Numbered from the stretch's first letter, positions 30,776 to 40,403 are shown. The stretch: DNA of 64,000 nucleotides from DASQZK01 sp963763215 (GCA_963763215.1 CAVXNX010000005.1:496001-560000), one strand, 5' to 3'. Translations and numbers: made by a program. The notes: a model not told the origin generated them from the letters alone.

Positions 30776-32755
30776 TTAATGAATGACAATGGCGAAACCT
30801 CCGCCGGGAGCCATATGGATGGTCAGCGAGTCGCCCCTGGTAACGGTACGCGTGAGGTGCGTGTAATCTTCGGCCAGTTTGTCGGCATTGACCCCATCCT
30901 GGAAAATCTCGGCCTGATGGTTTCCTTCCGGGAGAAAGTCGAGATGCAAGGTGTAATCTCTCGGGGTCCAGTTTGTCAGTCCGCCGGCATACCAGCTATT
31001 TCCCTTTTTCCGCACAGTGACAATATATTCACCGATCGTTCCGTCGGGTACGGATGTTTCGTCCCAGGTGACGGGAACATTCGAGAGGAAATGGAGGATG
31101 TCGGGGTATTTGGTGTACGAGGTCGGAGCATCGCAAAGCATCTGCAACGGGGCATCGTAAACGATGTACATGCCGAGCTGCTGACACCGTGTTCCGTGGC
31201 TCATCGGTGTGGAATTGCTGACAGAGTACGAACTTTCCGTCGAGTTCCGCATGGCTCCCGGAGTGTAATCCATGGGTCCTGCCATCATGCGTGTGAAGGC
31301 AATGGTCACGTTATGCTGTGGCGTGGGCGTTTTCCCGTTACTGCCGAACTTGTTATATTCATTGCCGATCACACCTTCGTAGTTGATGATGTTAGGAAAA
31401 GTGCGGCTCAAACCTGTCGGACGCGGGCAGCCGTGGAAATCGACCATCAGGTGGTATTTCGCTGCGGTTTTGGCGCACCTTTCCTGGAAGTTGACCAGTT
31501 GCTGGTCGTCGCGGTCCAGGAAATCGACTTTCACCCCGGCAGCGCCCCAGCCGGCAAACTGTGCCATCGCTTTCTCCATCTGGTTGTCCAGAACGAACCA
31601 TACGCACCAGAGGATCAGTTTCACATTCTTCTGTTCGGCATATTTCATGAGTTCCGGAACGTCCAGACCCGGAACCGGAAGGGTCAGGTCGAACTGATCC
31701 GACCAGCCTTCGTCCATGATCACATAGGGAATCCCGTTCTGAGCAGCGAAATCGATGTAGGCTTTATAGGTTTCATTATTGATCCCGGTTTTATAATCGA
31801 CACCCTCCAGGTTCCAGTCGTTCCACCATTCCCACGAGACGAGTCCGGGTTTGACCCATGAACCGTCGATTTCAGCCGGTGAGGCCAGCTTGTAGACCAT
31901 GTCGGTCTCGGCCAGGTGGGCATCGCGGTCGGTGATCACCATCACCCTCCAGGGAAGCGACCTTTTGCCGCTGGTCATGGCGATGTAATTCTCGCGGGCC
32001 GTGACGTGCATTTCAAAAAGGCCCCACCCGCCCTGTTCAGCCTTTGCCGGATAAGGAGCAAACATACCTTTCAGGTGAAAACGGTTATTGTTGCCCGGAC
32101 GGTAAATATACATACAGGGGTAATCCCGCACATCGGCATCCGTGATGGCAATTTTCAGTTTACCCTTGTAGTCGATCACGGCGGGCAGGGTGGCAAAATT
32201 TTCCTCAGTCATTTTGGAAATGGGCATCCACTCGCGGATCTGCTCGAAAGAGGTCTGGAAATCGCCGGCAACGGCCAGGAGCGCCTGGTGATCCTCGGTA
32301 AAATAGAAGCTCGCTTCTTCATTGATCACTTTCATCGGTGACTTCAGTGCGGTCATAAACCGGTAAGCCATTCCGTCATTGTAGACCCTGAATTTCAGTC
32401 CGAAATCGCCTTTGAACTGCAGGGTCAGCTCGTTGTAGATGTCCTTGATGACGCTGCGTTTGCCATAAAGCGGCTTCAGTTCACCCTCATAATGGTCCAC
32501 GTTGCTGCCGGTGAGCTCGGGATTTTTCCCCAGCACCTGGCCGTCATTCACCGTCAGGGAGAGGGGGGAAGGGTAAACGACCAGTTCGTCCCCGTAATAA
32601 ACCGAATAGTAAATTTTTTCTTTGAGATCAATTTTGATCGTGATCCGGCCATCGGGAGATTTCACTTCCGGGTTGCCGGCGGCCATTAAAACCGTGCTAA
32701 GGCCGAGGAGCATGGCTGCTGTCAATAACAGAGATCGTCTTTTTCTCATCTTCAT
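30776..32755 (-). CDS. GH97 glycoside hydrolase (SusB / alpha-galactosidase family)
   Basis: Intact, 659 residues from ATG 32755 (MKMRKRRSLLLTAAMLLGLS signal). GH97 is largely a Bacteroidota family. The N-terminal beta-supersandwich contains 'VKSPDGRITIKIDL' and 'LKFRVYNDGMAYRF'; the barrel carries 'PYVIMDEGWSD' and 'GVKVDFLDRDDQ', the latter fitting the retaining branch (GH97b) whose nucleophile is an Asp there, followed by 'INYEGVIGNEY'. Both alpha-glucosidases and alpha-galactosidases exist; the GH27 gene in the same operon favours alpha-galactosidase, but this is inference. It is the first gene of the six-gene leftward operon. Confidence 0.85.
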   Translation of the reverse strand: MKMRKRRSLLLTAAMLLGLSTVLMAAGNPEVKSPDGRITIKIDLKEKIYYSVYYGDELVVYPSPLSLTVNDGQVLGKNPELTGSNVDHYEGELKPLYGKRSVIKDIYNELTLQFKGDFGLKFRVYNDGMAYRFMTALKSPMKVINEEASFYFTEDHQALLAVAGDFQTSFEQIREWMPISKMTEENFATLPAVIDYKGKLKIAITDADVRDYPCMYIYRPGNNNRFHLKGMFAPYPAKAEQGGWGLFEMHVTARENYIAMTSGKRSLPWRVMVITDRDAHLAETDMVYKLASPAEIDGSWVKPGLVSWEWWNDWNLEGVDYKTGINNETYKAYIDFAAQNGIPYVIMDEGWSDQFDLTLPVPGLDVPELMKYAEQKNVKLILWCVWFVLDNQMEKAMAQFAGWGAAGVKVDFLDRDDQQLVNFQERCAKTAAKYHLMVDFHGCPRPTGLSRTFPNIINYEGVIGNEYNKFGSNGKTPTPQHNVTIAFTRMMAGPMDYTPGAMRNSTESSYSVSNSTPMSHGTRCQQLGMYIVYDAPLQMLCDAPTSYTKYPDILHFLSNVPVTWDETSVPDGTIGEYIVTVRKKGNSWYAGGLTNWTPRDYTLHLDFLPEGNHQAEIFQDGVNADKLAEDYTHLTRTVTRGDSLTIHMAPGGGFAIVIH

Positions 32756-32945
32756 TTTTTGAGTTCGTGAATAGGCTTGGTTAGGAGATAGCAGGTTCGA
32801 AAAATACAAAAAAAATACGAAGTTTTTCACGGAAAAAGGTTTTGCGACAGGCCGCATGGAACCGGATGGATGCCATGAAGGAGGAGAAAAATGAAGAAAT
32901 CGGCCTTTCCCCTAAACAGAATTGCCCTTCATGATGTCCCTCTTC

Positions 32946-32978
32946 TTGTACCGTATCCGTTAAAATTCCCTAAATTTG
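32946..32978 (+). promoter_or_regulatory. Bacteroidota-type promoter (TTG-N22-TAAATTTG)
   Basis: TTG at 32946-32948 is followed after 22 nt by TAAATTTG (32971-32978), an exact TAnnTTTG element, 31 nt before the ATG of the glycyl radical enzyme. Spacing equals that at 10602-10634. Confidence 0.6.
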
Positions 32979-33009
32979 TTCATCGGTTCACTGATTAAAA
33001 ACTGACGGG

Positions 33010-35283
33010 ATGATTTCAGATCGTATCTATTCGGAACTCACTGACCGGGAAAAAGTGGGTTATCTGCAGGGATTCACGGAACTCTACCGGGGATTCTCCG
33101 ATTCAGAGGCCGGGGCGAGGGAACTTGCCATCATCGGATACCAGGTCCCGGCTATGTTTCTGCCTCCCGTGAAGGGCGATCGGGTGACCGGCCGGATGAA
33201 ATATCCGCCTTTGGTTTTCGCGCCCCAGGCGCAGGCTGCCCATGGCGGTTACGGTTATGTTTACGACCGCGACAAGTTCGACGCACTTCGGCATTGCCCT
33301 TCACTGACCCCTGCCGATCATGAGCTTCTCGACCGGATGGAGGAATTCTGGGAATCCAACGATACGGCCTTCCGGACGCGGGCTGCCTATCCCGCTGATT
33401 TGAAAACGTGGCTCCCGTCCGATAACTGGACCGGCGAACCGGGAATTGCCTTCCCCCTTTACCGGATGTCGGGTTCTCAACCCGATTTTGAAAAACTGCT
33501 CAGTTATGGCGTCGACGGTCTTAAAAAGCGCGTTGAGGAGCAGATGGGATCAAATAACGACCAGGATGAACGCGCCACACATTTTTACCTCGGCCTGACC
33601 GGTGCCCTGGATATCCTTTCCGAACTCTGCCTGTTTTACGCGGATAGGGCAGGGGAATTTTCCGGGCCGGGAAAACGGGTGAAGAAGAAGAAGAGGTTCG
33701 TGAACTGGAAAAAGCCCTCCGGAACATCTCCCATTCGGCTCCGTCGACCTTTCTCGAAGCGGTTCAACTCGTCCATCTTTATGCTTTGGTCTCCGGATCG
33801 AACAACTACGGAAGGATGGACGATTATCTTGCACCGTTTTTCGCCCGGGATATGAAAGACGGGTTGCTGGATGAAGAAGGCACCATCCTAATCCTTTCCT
33901 CCCTGTGGCGCCTGATCAATGATCGCGGGATCATCTGGGACGGCAGGGTCATCATCGGCGGCCGCGGAAGAAAACACCGCGATGACGCCGACAGGCTGGC
34001 CCTACTGATCATGGAAACCACGTCCAGGGTCAGTGAGGTTCTGCCCCAACTCACCCTGAGATGTTTCGACGGAATGGACCAGCGACTTTTTGATAAGGCC
34101 CTCAGCGTCCTGGGCAAAGGAAATACCTACCCGATGCTTTACAACGATGACGTCAACGTCCCTGCAGCCATGAAGATATTCCAGGTGGATGAACAGACGG
34201 CCAAGGACTGCATCCCGTTCGGTTGCGGCGAATATATCCTTTACCACCGCAGTTTCGGGACCCCCAGCGGCGTGGTCAACCTGCTGAAAACCCTCGAGGT
34301 GGTTCTCCACGGTGGCTTCGATCCCATGACCGGGAAAAAAGCCGCTCCCGAGAAGGTCACAGCCGGTGAACTCGGATAGCTTCGGGAAACTCTACAAGGC
34401 CTGGAGCAGGACCTTGCAGCATTATATCGGTATCCTCGCCCGCCAGGAAAAGTTTGAATACGATTTTGCCGCAAAAACTTCACCTTTCCTCTATCTCAGC
34501 CTCCTTTACGATTCGTGCATCGAACGCGGGAAACCTATTTTCGCCGGAGGCGTCGAATATCTTGGCGGTACACTGGAGACCTATGGGAACACCAATACGG
34601 CGGATGCTCTCCTGGCCATTAAAAAACTGGTGTTCGACGAAAAGAAAATTTCGCTTTCCGGGCTCGTAAAAGCGCTGGATGCCAATTTCAAAGGATATGA
34701 GAAACTCCGGAAAGAATGTCTGGATGTGCCCAAATACGGAAATGACGAGGATGAGTCAGATGCCATGATGAAAAAGGTCCATGAGGATGTTTGCATCATG
34801 ACCATGAAAATGGCCGAAAAAGTCGGGCTCGACAGTTATCTTGTGGTGAACATCAACAATAACGCCAACACGATATTAGGCCGGTATACGTCGGCTTCCG
34901 CCGACGGGCGCCTCAGCCGGACGCCGATGGCCAACGGGAACACCCCTTCTCCCGGCATGGACAGGAACGGTGCGACCGCCCTGCTGAACTCACTGGTGAA
35001 AATGCGGCCCGATATTCATGCCGGGGCATCACAGAATATCAAGTTTTCGAGGGAGATGCTCAACCATTACCTCCCGATGACTAAAGCACTGATCGAAACC
35101 TATTTCAACCAGGGCGGCGCGCAGCTGATGCTGACAGTGGTCGGCAAGGAAGACCTGGAAAAGGCCATGCGTGAACCCCAGAATTACCCAAATCTGCTGG
35201 TCCGGGTCGGAGGTTTCAGCGCCCGGTTCATCGAACTGGAAAAAGATGTGCAGATGGAGATCCTGCAGCGGACCCTTTACTGA
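33010..35283 (+). CDS. Glycyl radical enzyme (pyruvate formate-lyase family), two frame breaks
   Basis: ATG 33010; about 757 residues across frames joined near 33680 and 34367. PFL-like blocks run in order: 'GYLQGFTELYRGF', 'GGYGYVYDRDKF', 'VSGSNNYGRMDDYLAPF', 'YNDDVNVPAAMKIF', 'DCIPFGCGEYILY' with the thiyl Cys at 34224-34226, 'AGGVEYLGGTLETYGNTNTA', and the C-terminal radical loop 'LLVRVGGFSARFIEL' with the radical Gly at 35212-35214. The motif GCGEY differs from the GCVEP of most dehydratase/lyase members, so the reaction is not assigned. An activating radical-SAM enzyme is required and is not in the window. Located at the head of a three-gene rightward group with a mannoside phosphorylase. 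Confidence 0.85.
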
Positions 35284-35349
35284 TGGAAACCGGGGTGGCC
35301 GGAGAGGCCCGGGCTCTGCGGATCCGTTTATAATTCACGATTAATCTCT

Positions 35350-35357
35350 TATCTTTG
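35350..35357 (+). promoter_or_regulatory. TATCTTTG -7 element before the GH130 gene
   Basis: TATCTTTG matches TAnnTTTG exactly and lies 36 nt before the ATG of the phosphorylase gene. No TTG is found at the usual upstream distance (a GTTTA stands there), so the promoter is only partly consensus. Confidence 0.4.
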
Positions 35358-35393
35358 CTTCCAACACCCATAAAAACCAACACCAATAACCGA

Positions 35394-36587
35394 ATGAACA
35401 AAAAAGACTACAGAAAACGGCTGGAAAAGCTGCAGGGACAACATGAGAAGCTGGTGACCAGGAAAAACAAGAAAATCAAACCCGGGAACGGCATCTTCTT
35501 CCGCTATAAATACCCTGTCCTCACGGCTGAGCATACTCCACTGTTCTGGCGCTATGATCTGAATCCTGCCATGAATCCATACCTGATGGAACGTCAGGGC
35601 ATTAATGCGGCTTTCAATGCCGGAGCTATCGAACTGAATGGCAAGATCCACCTGATCGCCAGGGTGGAAGGAAACGACCGCAAATCCTTCTTTGCCGTGG
35701 CCGAATCGGCCAGCGGTACCGATAATTTCACATTCTGGGATTATCCGGTCACCCTTCCGGAAACCGACGATCCCGATATCAACGTCTACGATATGCGGGT
35801 CACTCAACACGAAGACGGATGGATCTACGGACTTTTCTGCACCGAACGCAAGGATCCGGACGCCCCGGAATCTGATACTTCGGCAGCTGTGGCACAATGC
35901 GGCATCGCCAGGACGAAGGATCTGAAAACCTGGGAACGGCTTCCCGACCTGATCACCAACGGCGGCCAGCAGCGAAATGTCGTCCTTCACCCTGAATTCA
36001 TCGGTGGCAAATATGCCCTCTACACCCGTCCCCAGGATGGTTTCATCGACACCGGTGCCGGAGGTGGTATTGCATGGGGCCTGACAAAAAGCATGGATGG
36101 CGCGAAGATCGAAAAGGAAACCATCGTCGACGAAAAAGTATACCATACCATCAAGGAAGTGAAGAACGGCCAGGGTCCCGCGCCCATCAAGACGTCCAAA
36201 GGCTGGCTCCATCTGGCCCACGGGGTGAGGAATTGCGCCGCCGGACTTCGCTATGTGCTCTATGTGTTCCTGACCGATCCTGAGCACCCGGAAAAAGTGA
36301 TCAAACGCCCGGGCGGGTATTTCATGGCCCCCGAGGGCGAAGAACGGACCGGTGATGTCTCGAATGTCCTCTTTTCCAACGGCTGGGTAGTAAAAAAGAA
36401 CGGCGATGTTTATATTTATTACGCTTCATCCGATACCCGGCTGCATGTTGCCACAACCACCGTCGACCGTCTTCTGGATTATGTAATCAACACCCCTGAA
36501 GACGGACTCCGGTCGGCAGCCTCCGTCCAAACCAGGAATGAGCTGATCGCCAGGAACCTCAAATACGTTAAGAAATCACGGAAGTAA
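35394..36587 (+). CDS. GH130 4-O-beta-D-mannosyl-D-glucose phosphorylase
   Basis: Intact, 397 residues from ATG 35394 (MNKKDYRKRLEKL); an earlier GTG/ATG-like start would lie on top of the -7 element. Subfamily GH130_1 signatures are all present: 'NGIFFRYKYPVLTAEHTPLF', 'LMERQGINAAFNAGAIELNG', 'RVEGNDRKSFFAVAES', 'NVYDMRVTQHEDGWIYGLFC' (proton-donor Asp region), 'NGGQQRNVVLHPEF' and 'NGQGPAPIKTSKGWLHLAHG'. It phosphorolyses beta-1,4-mannosyl-glucose to mannose 1-phosphate and glucose in the cytoplasm, the last step of the beta-mannan route through cellobiose 2-epimerase. No mannanase or epimerase is in the window. Confidence 0.88.
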   Translation: MNKKDYRKRLEKLQGQHEKLVTRKNKKIKPGNGIFFRYKYPVLTAEHTPLFWRYDLNPAMNPYLMERQGINAAFNAGAIELNGKIHLIARVEGNDRKSFFAVAESASGTDNFTFWDYPVTLPETDDPDINVYDMRVTQHEDGWIYGLFCTERKDPDAPESDTSAAVAQCGIARTKDLKTWERLPDLITNGGQQRNVVLHPEFIGGKYALYTRPQDGFIDTGAGGGIAWGLTKSMDGAKIEKETIVDEKVYHTIKEVKNGQGPAPIKTSKGWLHLAHGVRNCAAGLRYVLYVFLTDPEHPEKVIKRPGGYFMAPEGEERTGDVSNVLFSNGWVVKKNGDVYIYYASSDTRLHVATTTVDRLLDYVINTPEDGLRSAASVQTRNELIARNLKYVKKSRK

Positions 36588-36683
36588 AAAATCAGGCCGG
36601 GGGTTGATGTTTTCATAAGCCCCCGGCGATTGTACTAAACTTCCGAAAAAAACGTATTATTGAGGAAATTTTGAGAGGACAAC

Positions 36684-37679
36684 ATGGGACTGTTCACGCA
36701 TTTCAAAAGAGGATTCCGCAAGTTCGTCATCTTCTTACTCATTCTTGGTGCCATTGCCATCGGTGTGATCACCTTCACCACCTTTGGAGGGGCGAAACTT
36801 TTCAGGAAGAATTCCACGCAGGTCATCATTGACACCGATTCGGGCAATGAGATCGATGACCTGTATGCAGTTGCCAGGGCCATCATTTCACCCGAGATCG
36901 ATGTGATCGGCCTGACTTCTGAGCAATGGAGTTTTCATCCTGAAGCAGGCGACAGCAGTGTCCAGGTGAGCCAGCGGCTCAATGTGCAGCTGTTGAAAGA
37001 CCTTGGCCGCCTCGACATTCCGCATCCCATCGGTTCCGCCGACATGCTCCGCTACTGGGACAAGCCTGTGCCACAGCCCTCGCCTGCAGCTGAGTTCATC
37101 ATCGAAAAAGCCAAAAGCCTGAAAAGGGGCCAAAGACTGAACGTCATCACCCTGGGAGCCATGACCAATATCGCATCTGCCATCATGATGGCACCGGAGA
37201 TCGCACCGAAAATCAGGTTGTATTCCATGGCTCTCAAATACGACCCCCAGTCGAGGGTGTGGAATAAAAACGAATTCAACGTCCGCAACGATCTCGATGC
37301 CGTCGACTATATCTTTAATTCCGATGTCGAGATGCATATCATGACCGCCACAACGTCCTCTGTCTTCCGCTTTAATAAGGCGAAGACTGAGGACCTCATG
37401 AAAGGCAAAGGACCTGTCTGGGATTTCCTGGTCAACCGGTGGCAGGAGAAATTTCCCGGTTTCCAGGACTGGACCATGTGGGATGTTTCACTGATTGAGG
37501 CCATCATTGATCCCGACCTGGTGAAGGAAGTTCCGGCGCTGACACCACCGGAAAATAAACAACGGAGCGTCAATGTTTACACATATCTGAATAAGGAATT
37601 GATGCTCGCCGATTATGAATCGGCCGTCATGAAATACATCCGGAATCACCGCCCTGATGATCCGGATGCCGGCAGGTAG
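36684..37679 (+). CDS. Inosine/uridine-preferring nucleoside hydrolase-like protein, membrane anchored
   Basis: 331 residues from ATG 36684. Residues 12-37 form one hydrophobic segment (KFVIFLLILGAIAIGVITFT), so the protein is either anchored in the inner membrane or exported. The calcium-binding N-terminal signature 'IDTDSGNEIDDLYAVARAI' corresponds to DTDxGxDD of nucleoside hydrolases. 'NVITLGAMTNIASAI' and 'FNVRNDLDAVDYIFNSD' are further family blocks. In polysaccharide clusters such proteins are frequently annotated as nucleosidases although they may cleave other N- or O-ribosides. It lies 96 nt after the phosphorylase gene in the same direction. Confidence 0.75.
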   Translation: MGLFTHFKRGFRKFVIFLLILGAIAIGVITFTTFGGAKLFRKNSTQVIIDTDSGNEIDDLYAVARAIISPEIDVIGLTSEQWSFHPEAGDSSVQVSQRLNVQLLKDLGRLDIPHPIGSADMLRYWDKPVPQPSPAAEFIIEKAKSLKRGQRLNVITLGAMTNIASAIMMAPEIAPKIRLYSMALKYDPQSRVWNKNEFNVRNDLDAVDYIFNSDVEMHIMTATTSSVFRFNKAKTEDLMKGKGPVWDFLVNRWQEKFPGFQDWTMWDVSLIEAIIDPDLVKEVPALTPPENKQRSVNVYTYLNKELMLADYESAVMKYIRNHRPDDPDAGR

Positions 37680-37870
37680 GCTGCCGCCGGTTTTCCTTTC
37701 CCCCTGTTTTCCACGGATCGAAACGAAGTGTGACCACTACGTGCGCGTATGCGAATAATTTCCGGCCCGCCCTTTTGAAGGATTTCAACCGGAGGGGCAG
37801 GACGGACCATTCGGTCACCGGGAGGACTGACGGCGATGGTCAGGCCGGATTTCCGGCTCTATACAAAATC

Positions 37871-37893
37871 CCACTGAATTATGATTTCAGTGG
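37871..37893. terminator. Hairpin 3' of the nucleoside hydrolase-like gene
   Basis: Perfect 8-bp stem CCACTGAA/TTCAGTGG with loop TTATGAT, followed six bases later by a T-run (GTTTTTTC at 37899-37906). It lies about 190 nt after the stop at 37679 and could terminate the rightward group, though the spacing between stem and T-run is larger than usual. Confidence 0.4.
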
Positions 37894-37954
37894 ATCATGT
37901 TTTTTCGGCGAATTGACCGTCATTGGTCAAAATGGCGGTCATTATTTCAGGTGA

Positions 37955-38091
37955 GTTGATAACTTTTGGTCAAAATGTTGGAAATGGCACGCTGAGATCC
38001 GACGGGCTGGAACGATGAAGGGGCGGTTGGTCCGGAGGTGGGCGGGAGGGCCCTCTCAAACCGAAAGACATTTTTCCTAAGACAGTTCCCC
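37955..38091. repeat. Dispersed intergenic element, copy B
   Basis: Shares ordered blocks with 2233-2365 (GTTGATAACTTTT, TCAAAATGT, ACGCTGAGAT, GGGCTGGAAC, AAGGGGCGG, GGGCGGG, CCTAAGACAGTT). The two copies are 35 kb apart in the same orientation, and each is next to short tandem repeats: before copy A and after copy B. Nature unknown. Confidence 0.6.
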
Positions 38092-38146
38092 TTCCTGTGC
38101 CCAATCGAAAAGTGATCCCGAAGTCAGCACTTCCACCTTCCACCTT

Positions 38147-38390
38147 CCGACCACCGACTACCGACCACCGATCACCGACCACCGACTACCTCACCGACCA
38201 CCGACACCGTCACCGACCACCGACCACCGACCACCGACTACCGACTACCGACTACCGACTACCGACTACCGACCACCGACTACCGACTACCGACTACCGA
38301 CTACCGACTACCGACTACCGACTACCGACCACCGACCACCGACCACCGACCACCGACCACCTCACCGACCACCGGCCACCGACCACCACC
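38147..38390. repeat. Heptanucleotide tandem repeat (CCGACYA)n
   Basis: About 35 units of CCGACCA or CCGACTA run head to tail, with a few variant units (CCGATCA, CTCACCGA, CCGACACCGT, CCGGCCA). The tract is 56 nt from copy B of the dispersed element and ends 20 nt before the stop of the symporter gene. It is a minisatellite-like array without spacers, so it is not a CRISPR. Confidence 0.95.
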
Positions 38391-38410
38391 TTCTCTCTGC
38401 CGCTTCGTTC

Positions 38411-40270
38411 CTAAAACTCTTCCAGCCGGTCCCACCAGGTTTTCTTCATGATGATACCAATAATGAGAGTGATCACAGCGGCAATGGCCATCGGGATGTA
38501 CTGCTTGATGACCAGGTAGATGGGCAGGGCCACGATGGCGGTCTGACCAATGATCCCAAGGACGATATTCAGCATGTCCCGCCCGAAATTCGTGTTCCTT
38601 TTAAATCCCGGTTCTTCAGCAATGACGAGGTCATGGATGGGTTTCCAGAACCCCCAGGGTTTGACTTTGCGGTAGAAATTCTTCAGGACTTCGGTATCCG
38701 TGGGTTTATAGAGGAAGGTGCCCAGGATACAGCCAATGCTCGAGAAAATCAGGATAAAGGGGAAGAAATACAGAAAACGGATGTCGTAGGCAATATTCGG
38801 GTAAAGGTGTTCGAGCAGTCCCGGCCAGATCAGCGGGACAGCGCTCCCGGCCATTCCGAAGAGCATGCCGTAGAAAAATCCGTAGGAGTTGAACCTCCAC
38901 CAGTACCACTTGATGACATTGGCCGCCACGTAACCGCCCCAGAGCGCCGAGACAATGATCTGAAGCAGCTGGTTGACATTTTTCGAAGCCATCCCGAGAA
39001 TAATGCTGATGATTACGATGATGATCCCCGAAAGGTAGTTCGACATTTTTACCTGTTTCTGGTTCGGGTTTTTATTCATGTACTTCAGATAGAGATCGTT
39101 GGTGATATAGGCCTGGGCCGCATTCAGCGTGCCGGCGAAGGTCGACATGAAGGCCGCCAGAAGTCCGGCCAGGAGCAGGCCAAGCAAGCCGGTAGGGACA
39201 AACTGGTTGATCGCAGAAGGCAGAACCTGCTCGTAGTCGATCTTGCCCGCCACCGTCAGGTCGAGCTGGTTGTAAAACAGGATGCCGAGGACAGCGAAGC
39301 CGGCAATCATCAGGTACCGTGAAGGCATCAGGATCACCGACACAAAACCGCTCATTTTGGCGCCTTCGGCCGGCGACTTGGTGGCCAGGATCTTCTGCAT
39401 GTCATACGTTGGTGTCGGTCCTGCAGCACTGACCAGGAAACCTTTGCAGAGCATCATCATGAAAAACGCGGTGAACATCTGGTATCCGTCCTCCCGGATT
39501 TTCTGATTCACATCGGCAATCTTCGTGCTCCAGTCGATGCCGAGGGTCTTTCCGAAAAAGGGAGAACTCCATCCGCCCGGAACATCGAGGTGATGCGTTC
39601 CCAGGGCTTTCATGGCGATGACCGCAATGACCACTGCCGATACCGTCATGATCGTATACTGGAGCACATCGGCAAGGACGATGCTGACCATCCCTCCCAG
39701 AACAGCATAAAAAACAGCAAAAAGCGTGAAAACAACCCCGTAAAGGTGCGGAACGTACTGCGGAGCGATATTCAGGTGAAGGTACTGGTTGACATATTCC
39801 CAGGGAATGAAAATTTCCATGAACTTACCCAGCCCGATGAAACCATAAGCCAGAAAACCCAGGCTGTTGGCGACGGCAAACAGGACGATGATGGCATGTG
39901 ATAATTTCGAACCGAAATCGTTCCCGAACCGGTGGGTGATCCACTCAGCACCCGTCGTGACGTTCGAACGGCGTAACCAGGCCGACAGGTAAACCATCAG
40001 GAAAATTTGGTTAAAAACCGGCCACAGCCAGGGTAACCAGATGCTCTTCATGCCGTATACAAAGAGCGCTGTGACCAGCCACATGGTTCCCGAAATATCA
40101 AACATCCCTGAAGCATTGGACAGACCGAGCATGTACCAGGGTAACTTATTTCCACCAAGCAGGTACTCCCCCTTGCTCGATTGTGCCCTTTTTTTGAGAA
40201 CGATGCCAAGAATGCTGATGGTCAACAGGTAGGCCAGGATGATCAGTAGATCAATAGCGTGTAGTTTCAT
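38411..40270 (-). CDS. Sodium:solute symporter (SSS family)
   Basis: Intact, 619 residues from ATG 40270 (MKLHAIDLLIILAYLLTISI); upstream in-frame codons are rejected because they overlap the promoter. About 13-14 hydrophobic segments are visible. SSS marks are 'GNKLPWYMLGLSNASGMFDI' after TM1 (Na+-site region), 'GAEWITHRFG' and 'LAAFMSTFAGTLNAAQAYITNDLYLKY' for TM8. Glycoside-linked SSS proteins of Bacteroidota import sugars with Na+; the closeness to the glycosidase operon suggests a released monosaccharide, for example galactose or mannose, as substrate, which is inference. Confidence 0.85.
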   Translation of the reverse strand: MKLHAIDLLIILAYLLTISILGIVLKKRAQSSKGEYLLGGNKLPWYMLGLSNASGMFDISGTMWLVTALFVYGMKSIWLPWLWPVFNQIFLMVYLSAWLRRSNVTTGAEWITHRFGNDFGSKLSHAIIVLFAVANSLGFLAYGFIGLGKFMEIFIPWEYVNQYLHLNIAPQYVPHLYGVVFTLFAVFYAVLGGMVSIVLADVLQYTIMTVSAVVIAVIAMKALGTHHLDVPGGWSSPFFGKTLGIDWSTKIADVNQKIREDGYQMFTAFFMMMLCKGFLVSAAGPTPTYDMQKILATKSPAEGAKMSGFVSVILMPSRYLMIAGFAVLGILFYNQLDLTVAGKIDYEQVLPSAINQFVPTGLLGLLLAGLLAAFMSTFAGTLNAAQAYITNDLYLKYMNKNPNQKQVKMSNYLSGIIIVIISIILGMASKNVNQLLQIIVSALWGGYVAANVIKWYWWRFNSYGFFYGMLFGMAGSAVPLIWPGLLEHLYPNIAYDIRFLYFFPFILIFSSIGCILGTFLYKPTDTEVLKNFYRKVKPWGFWKPIHDLVIAEEPGFKRNTNFGRDMLNIVLGIIGQTAIVALPIYLVIKQYIPMAIAAVITLIIGIIMKKTWWDRLEEF

Positions 40271-40302
40271 AGCTGTACTAATGGTCTGAGTGTGAAAGCA
40301 AA

Positions 40303-40310
40303 CAAAAGTA
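40303..40310 (-). promoter_or_regulatory. TACTTTTG -7 element before the symporter
   Basis: On the minus strand TACTTTTG matches TAnnTTTG, 33 nt before the symporter start. The -33 region lacks an exact TTG at 20-22 nt; a TTTG occurs only 11 nt upstream. Confidence 0.35.
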
Positions 40311-40403
40311 AATAAATTGTTCAAAGAATGAATCTAAAATAGGTAATAGAATGTTTAATGATTATTTTTCGGAGGGAAGGCAGGATCCCATAAAGCATAG
40401 AAG

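Larger units (their letters stand above)
37680..38410. other. Intergenic region of 731 nt with hairpin and repeats
   Basis: No gene is supported. It holds a perfect 8-bp hairpin CCACTGAA (37871-37878) / TTCAGTGG (37886-37893) with a 7-nt loop, a repeated decamer GGTCAAAATG (in 37922-37934 and near 37968), copy B of the dispersed element (37955-38091) and a heptanucleotide tandem array (38147-38390). The frame that is open through the array encodes only a Thr-Asp-Arg-rich low-complexity peptide and is not a gene. Confidence 0.65.

Noticed and set aside
33670..34380. Programmed ribosomal frameshifting in the glycyl radical enzyme and other genes
   Set aside because: Breaks are scattered over unrelated genes and occur in both directions, some at plain homopolymers; no slippery heptamer with downstream structure recurs.
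38147..38390. Possible CRISPR array
   Set aside because: Units are 7 nt, contiguous and without unique spacers.
38097..38414. Open frame encoding a Thr-Asp-His/Tyr-Arg repeat peptide
   Set aside because: It is only the translation of the CCGACYA tandem tract; no start signal or family similarity, and other frames are open there too.
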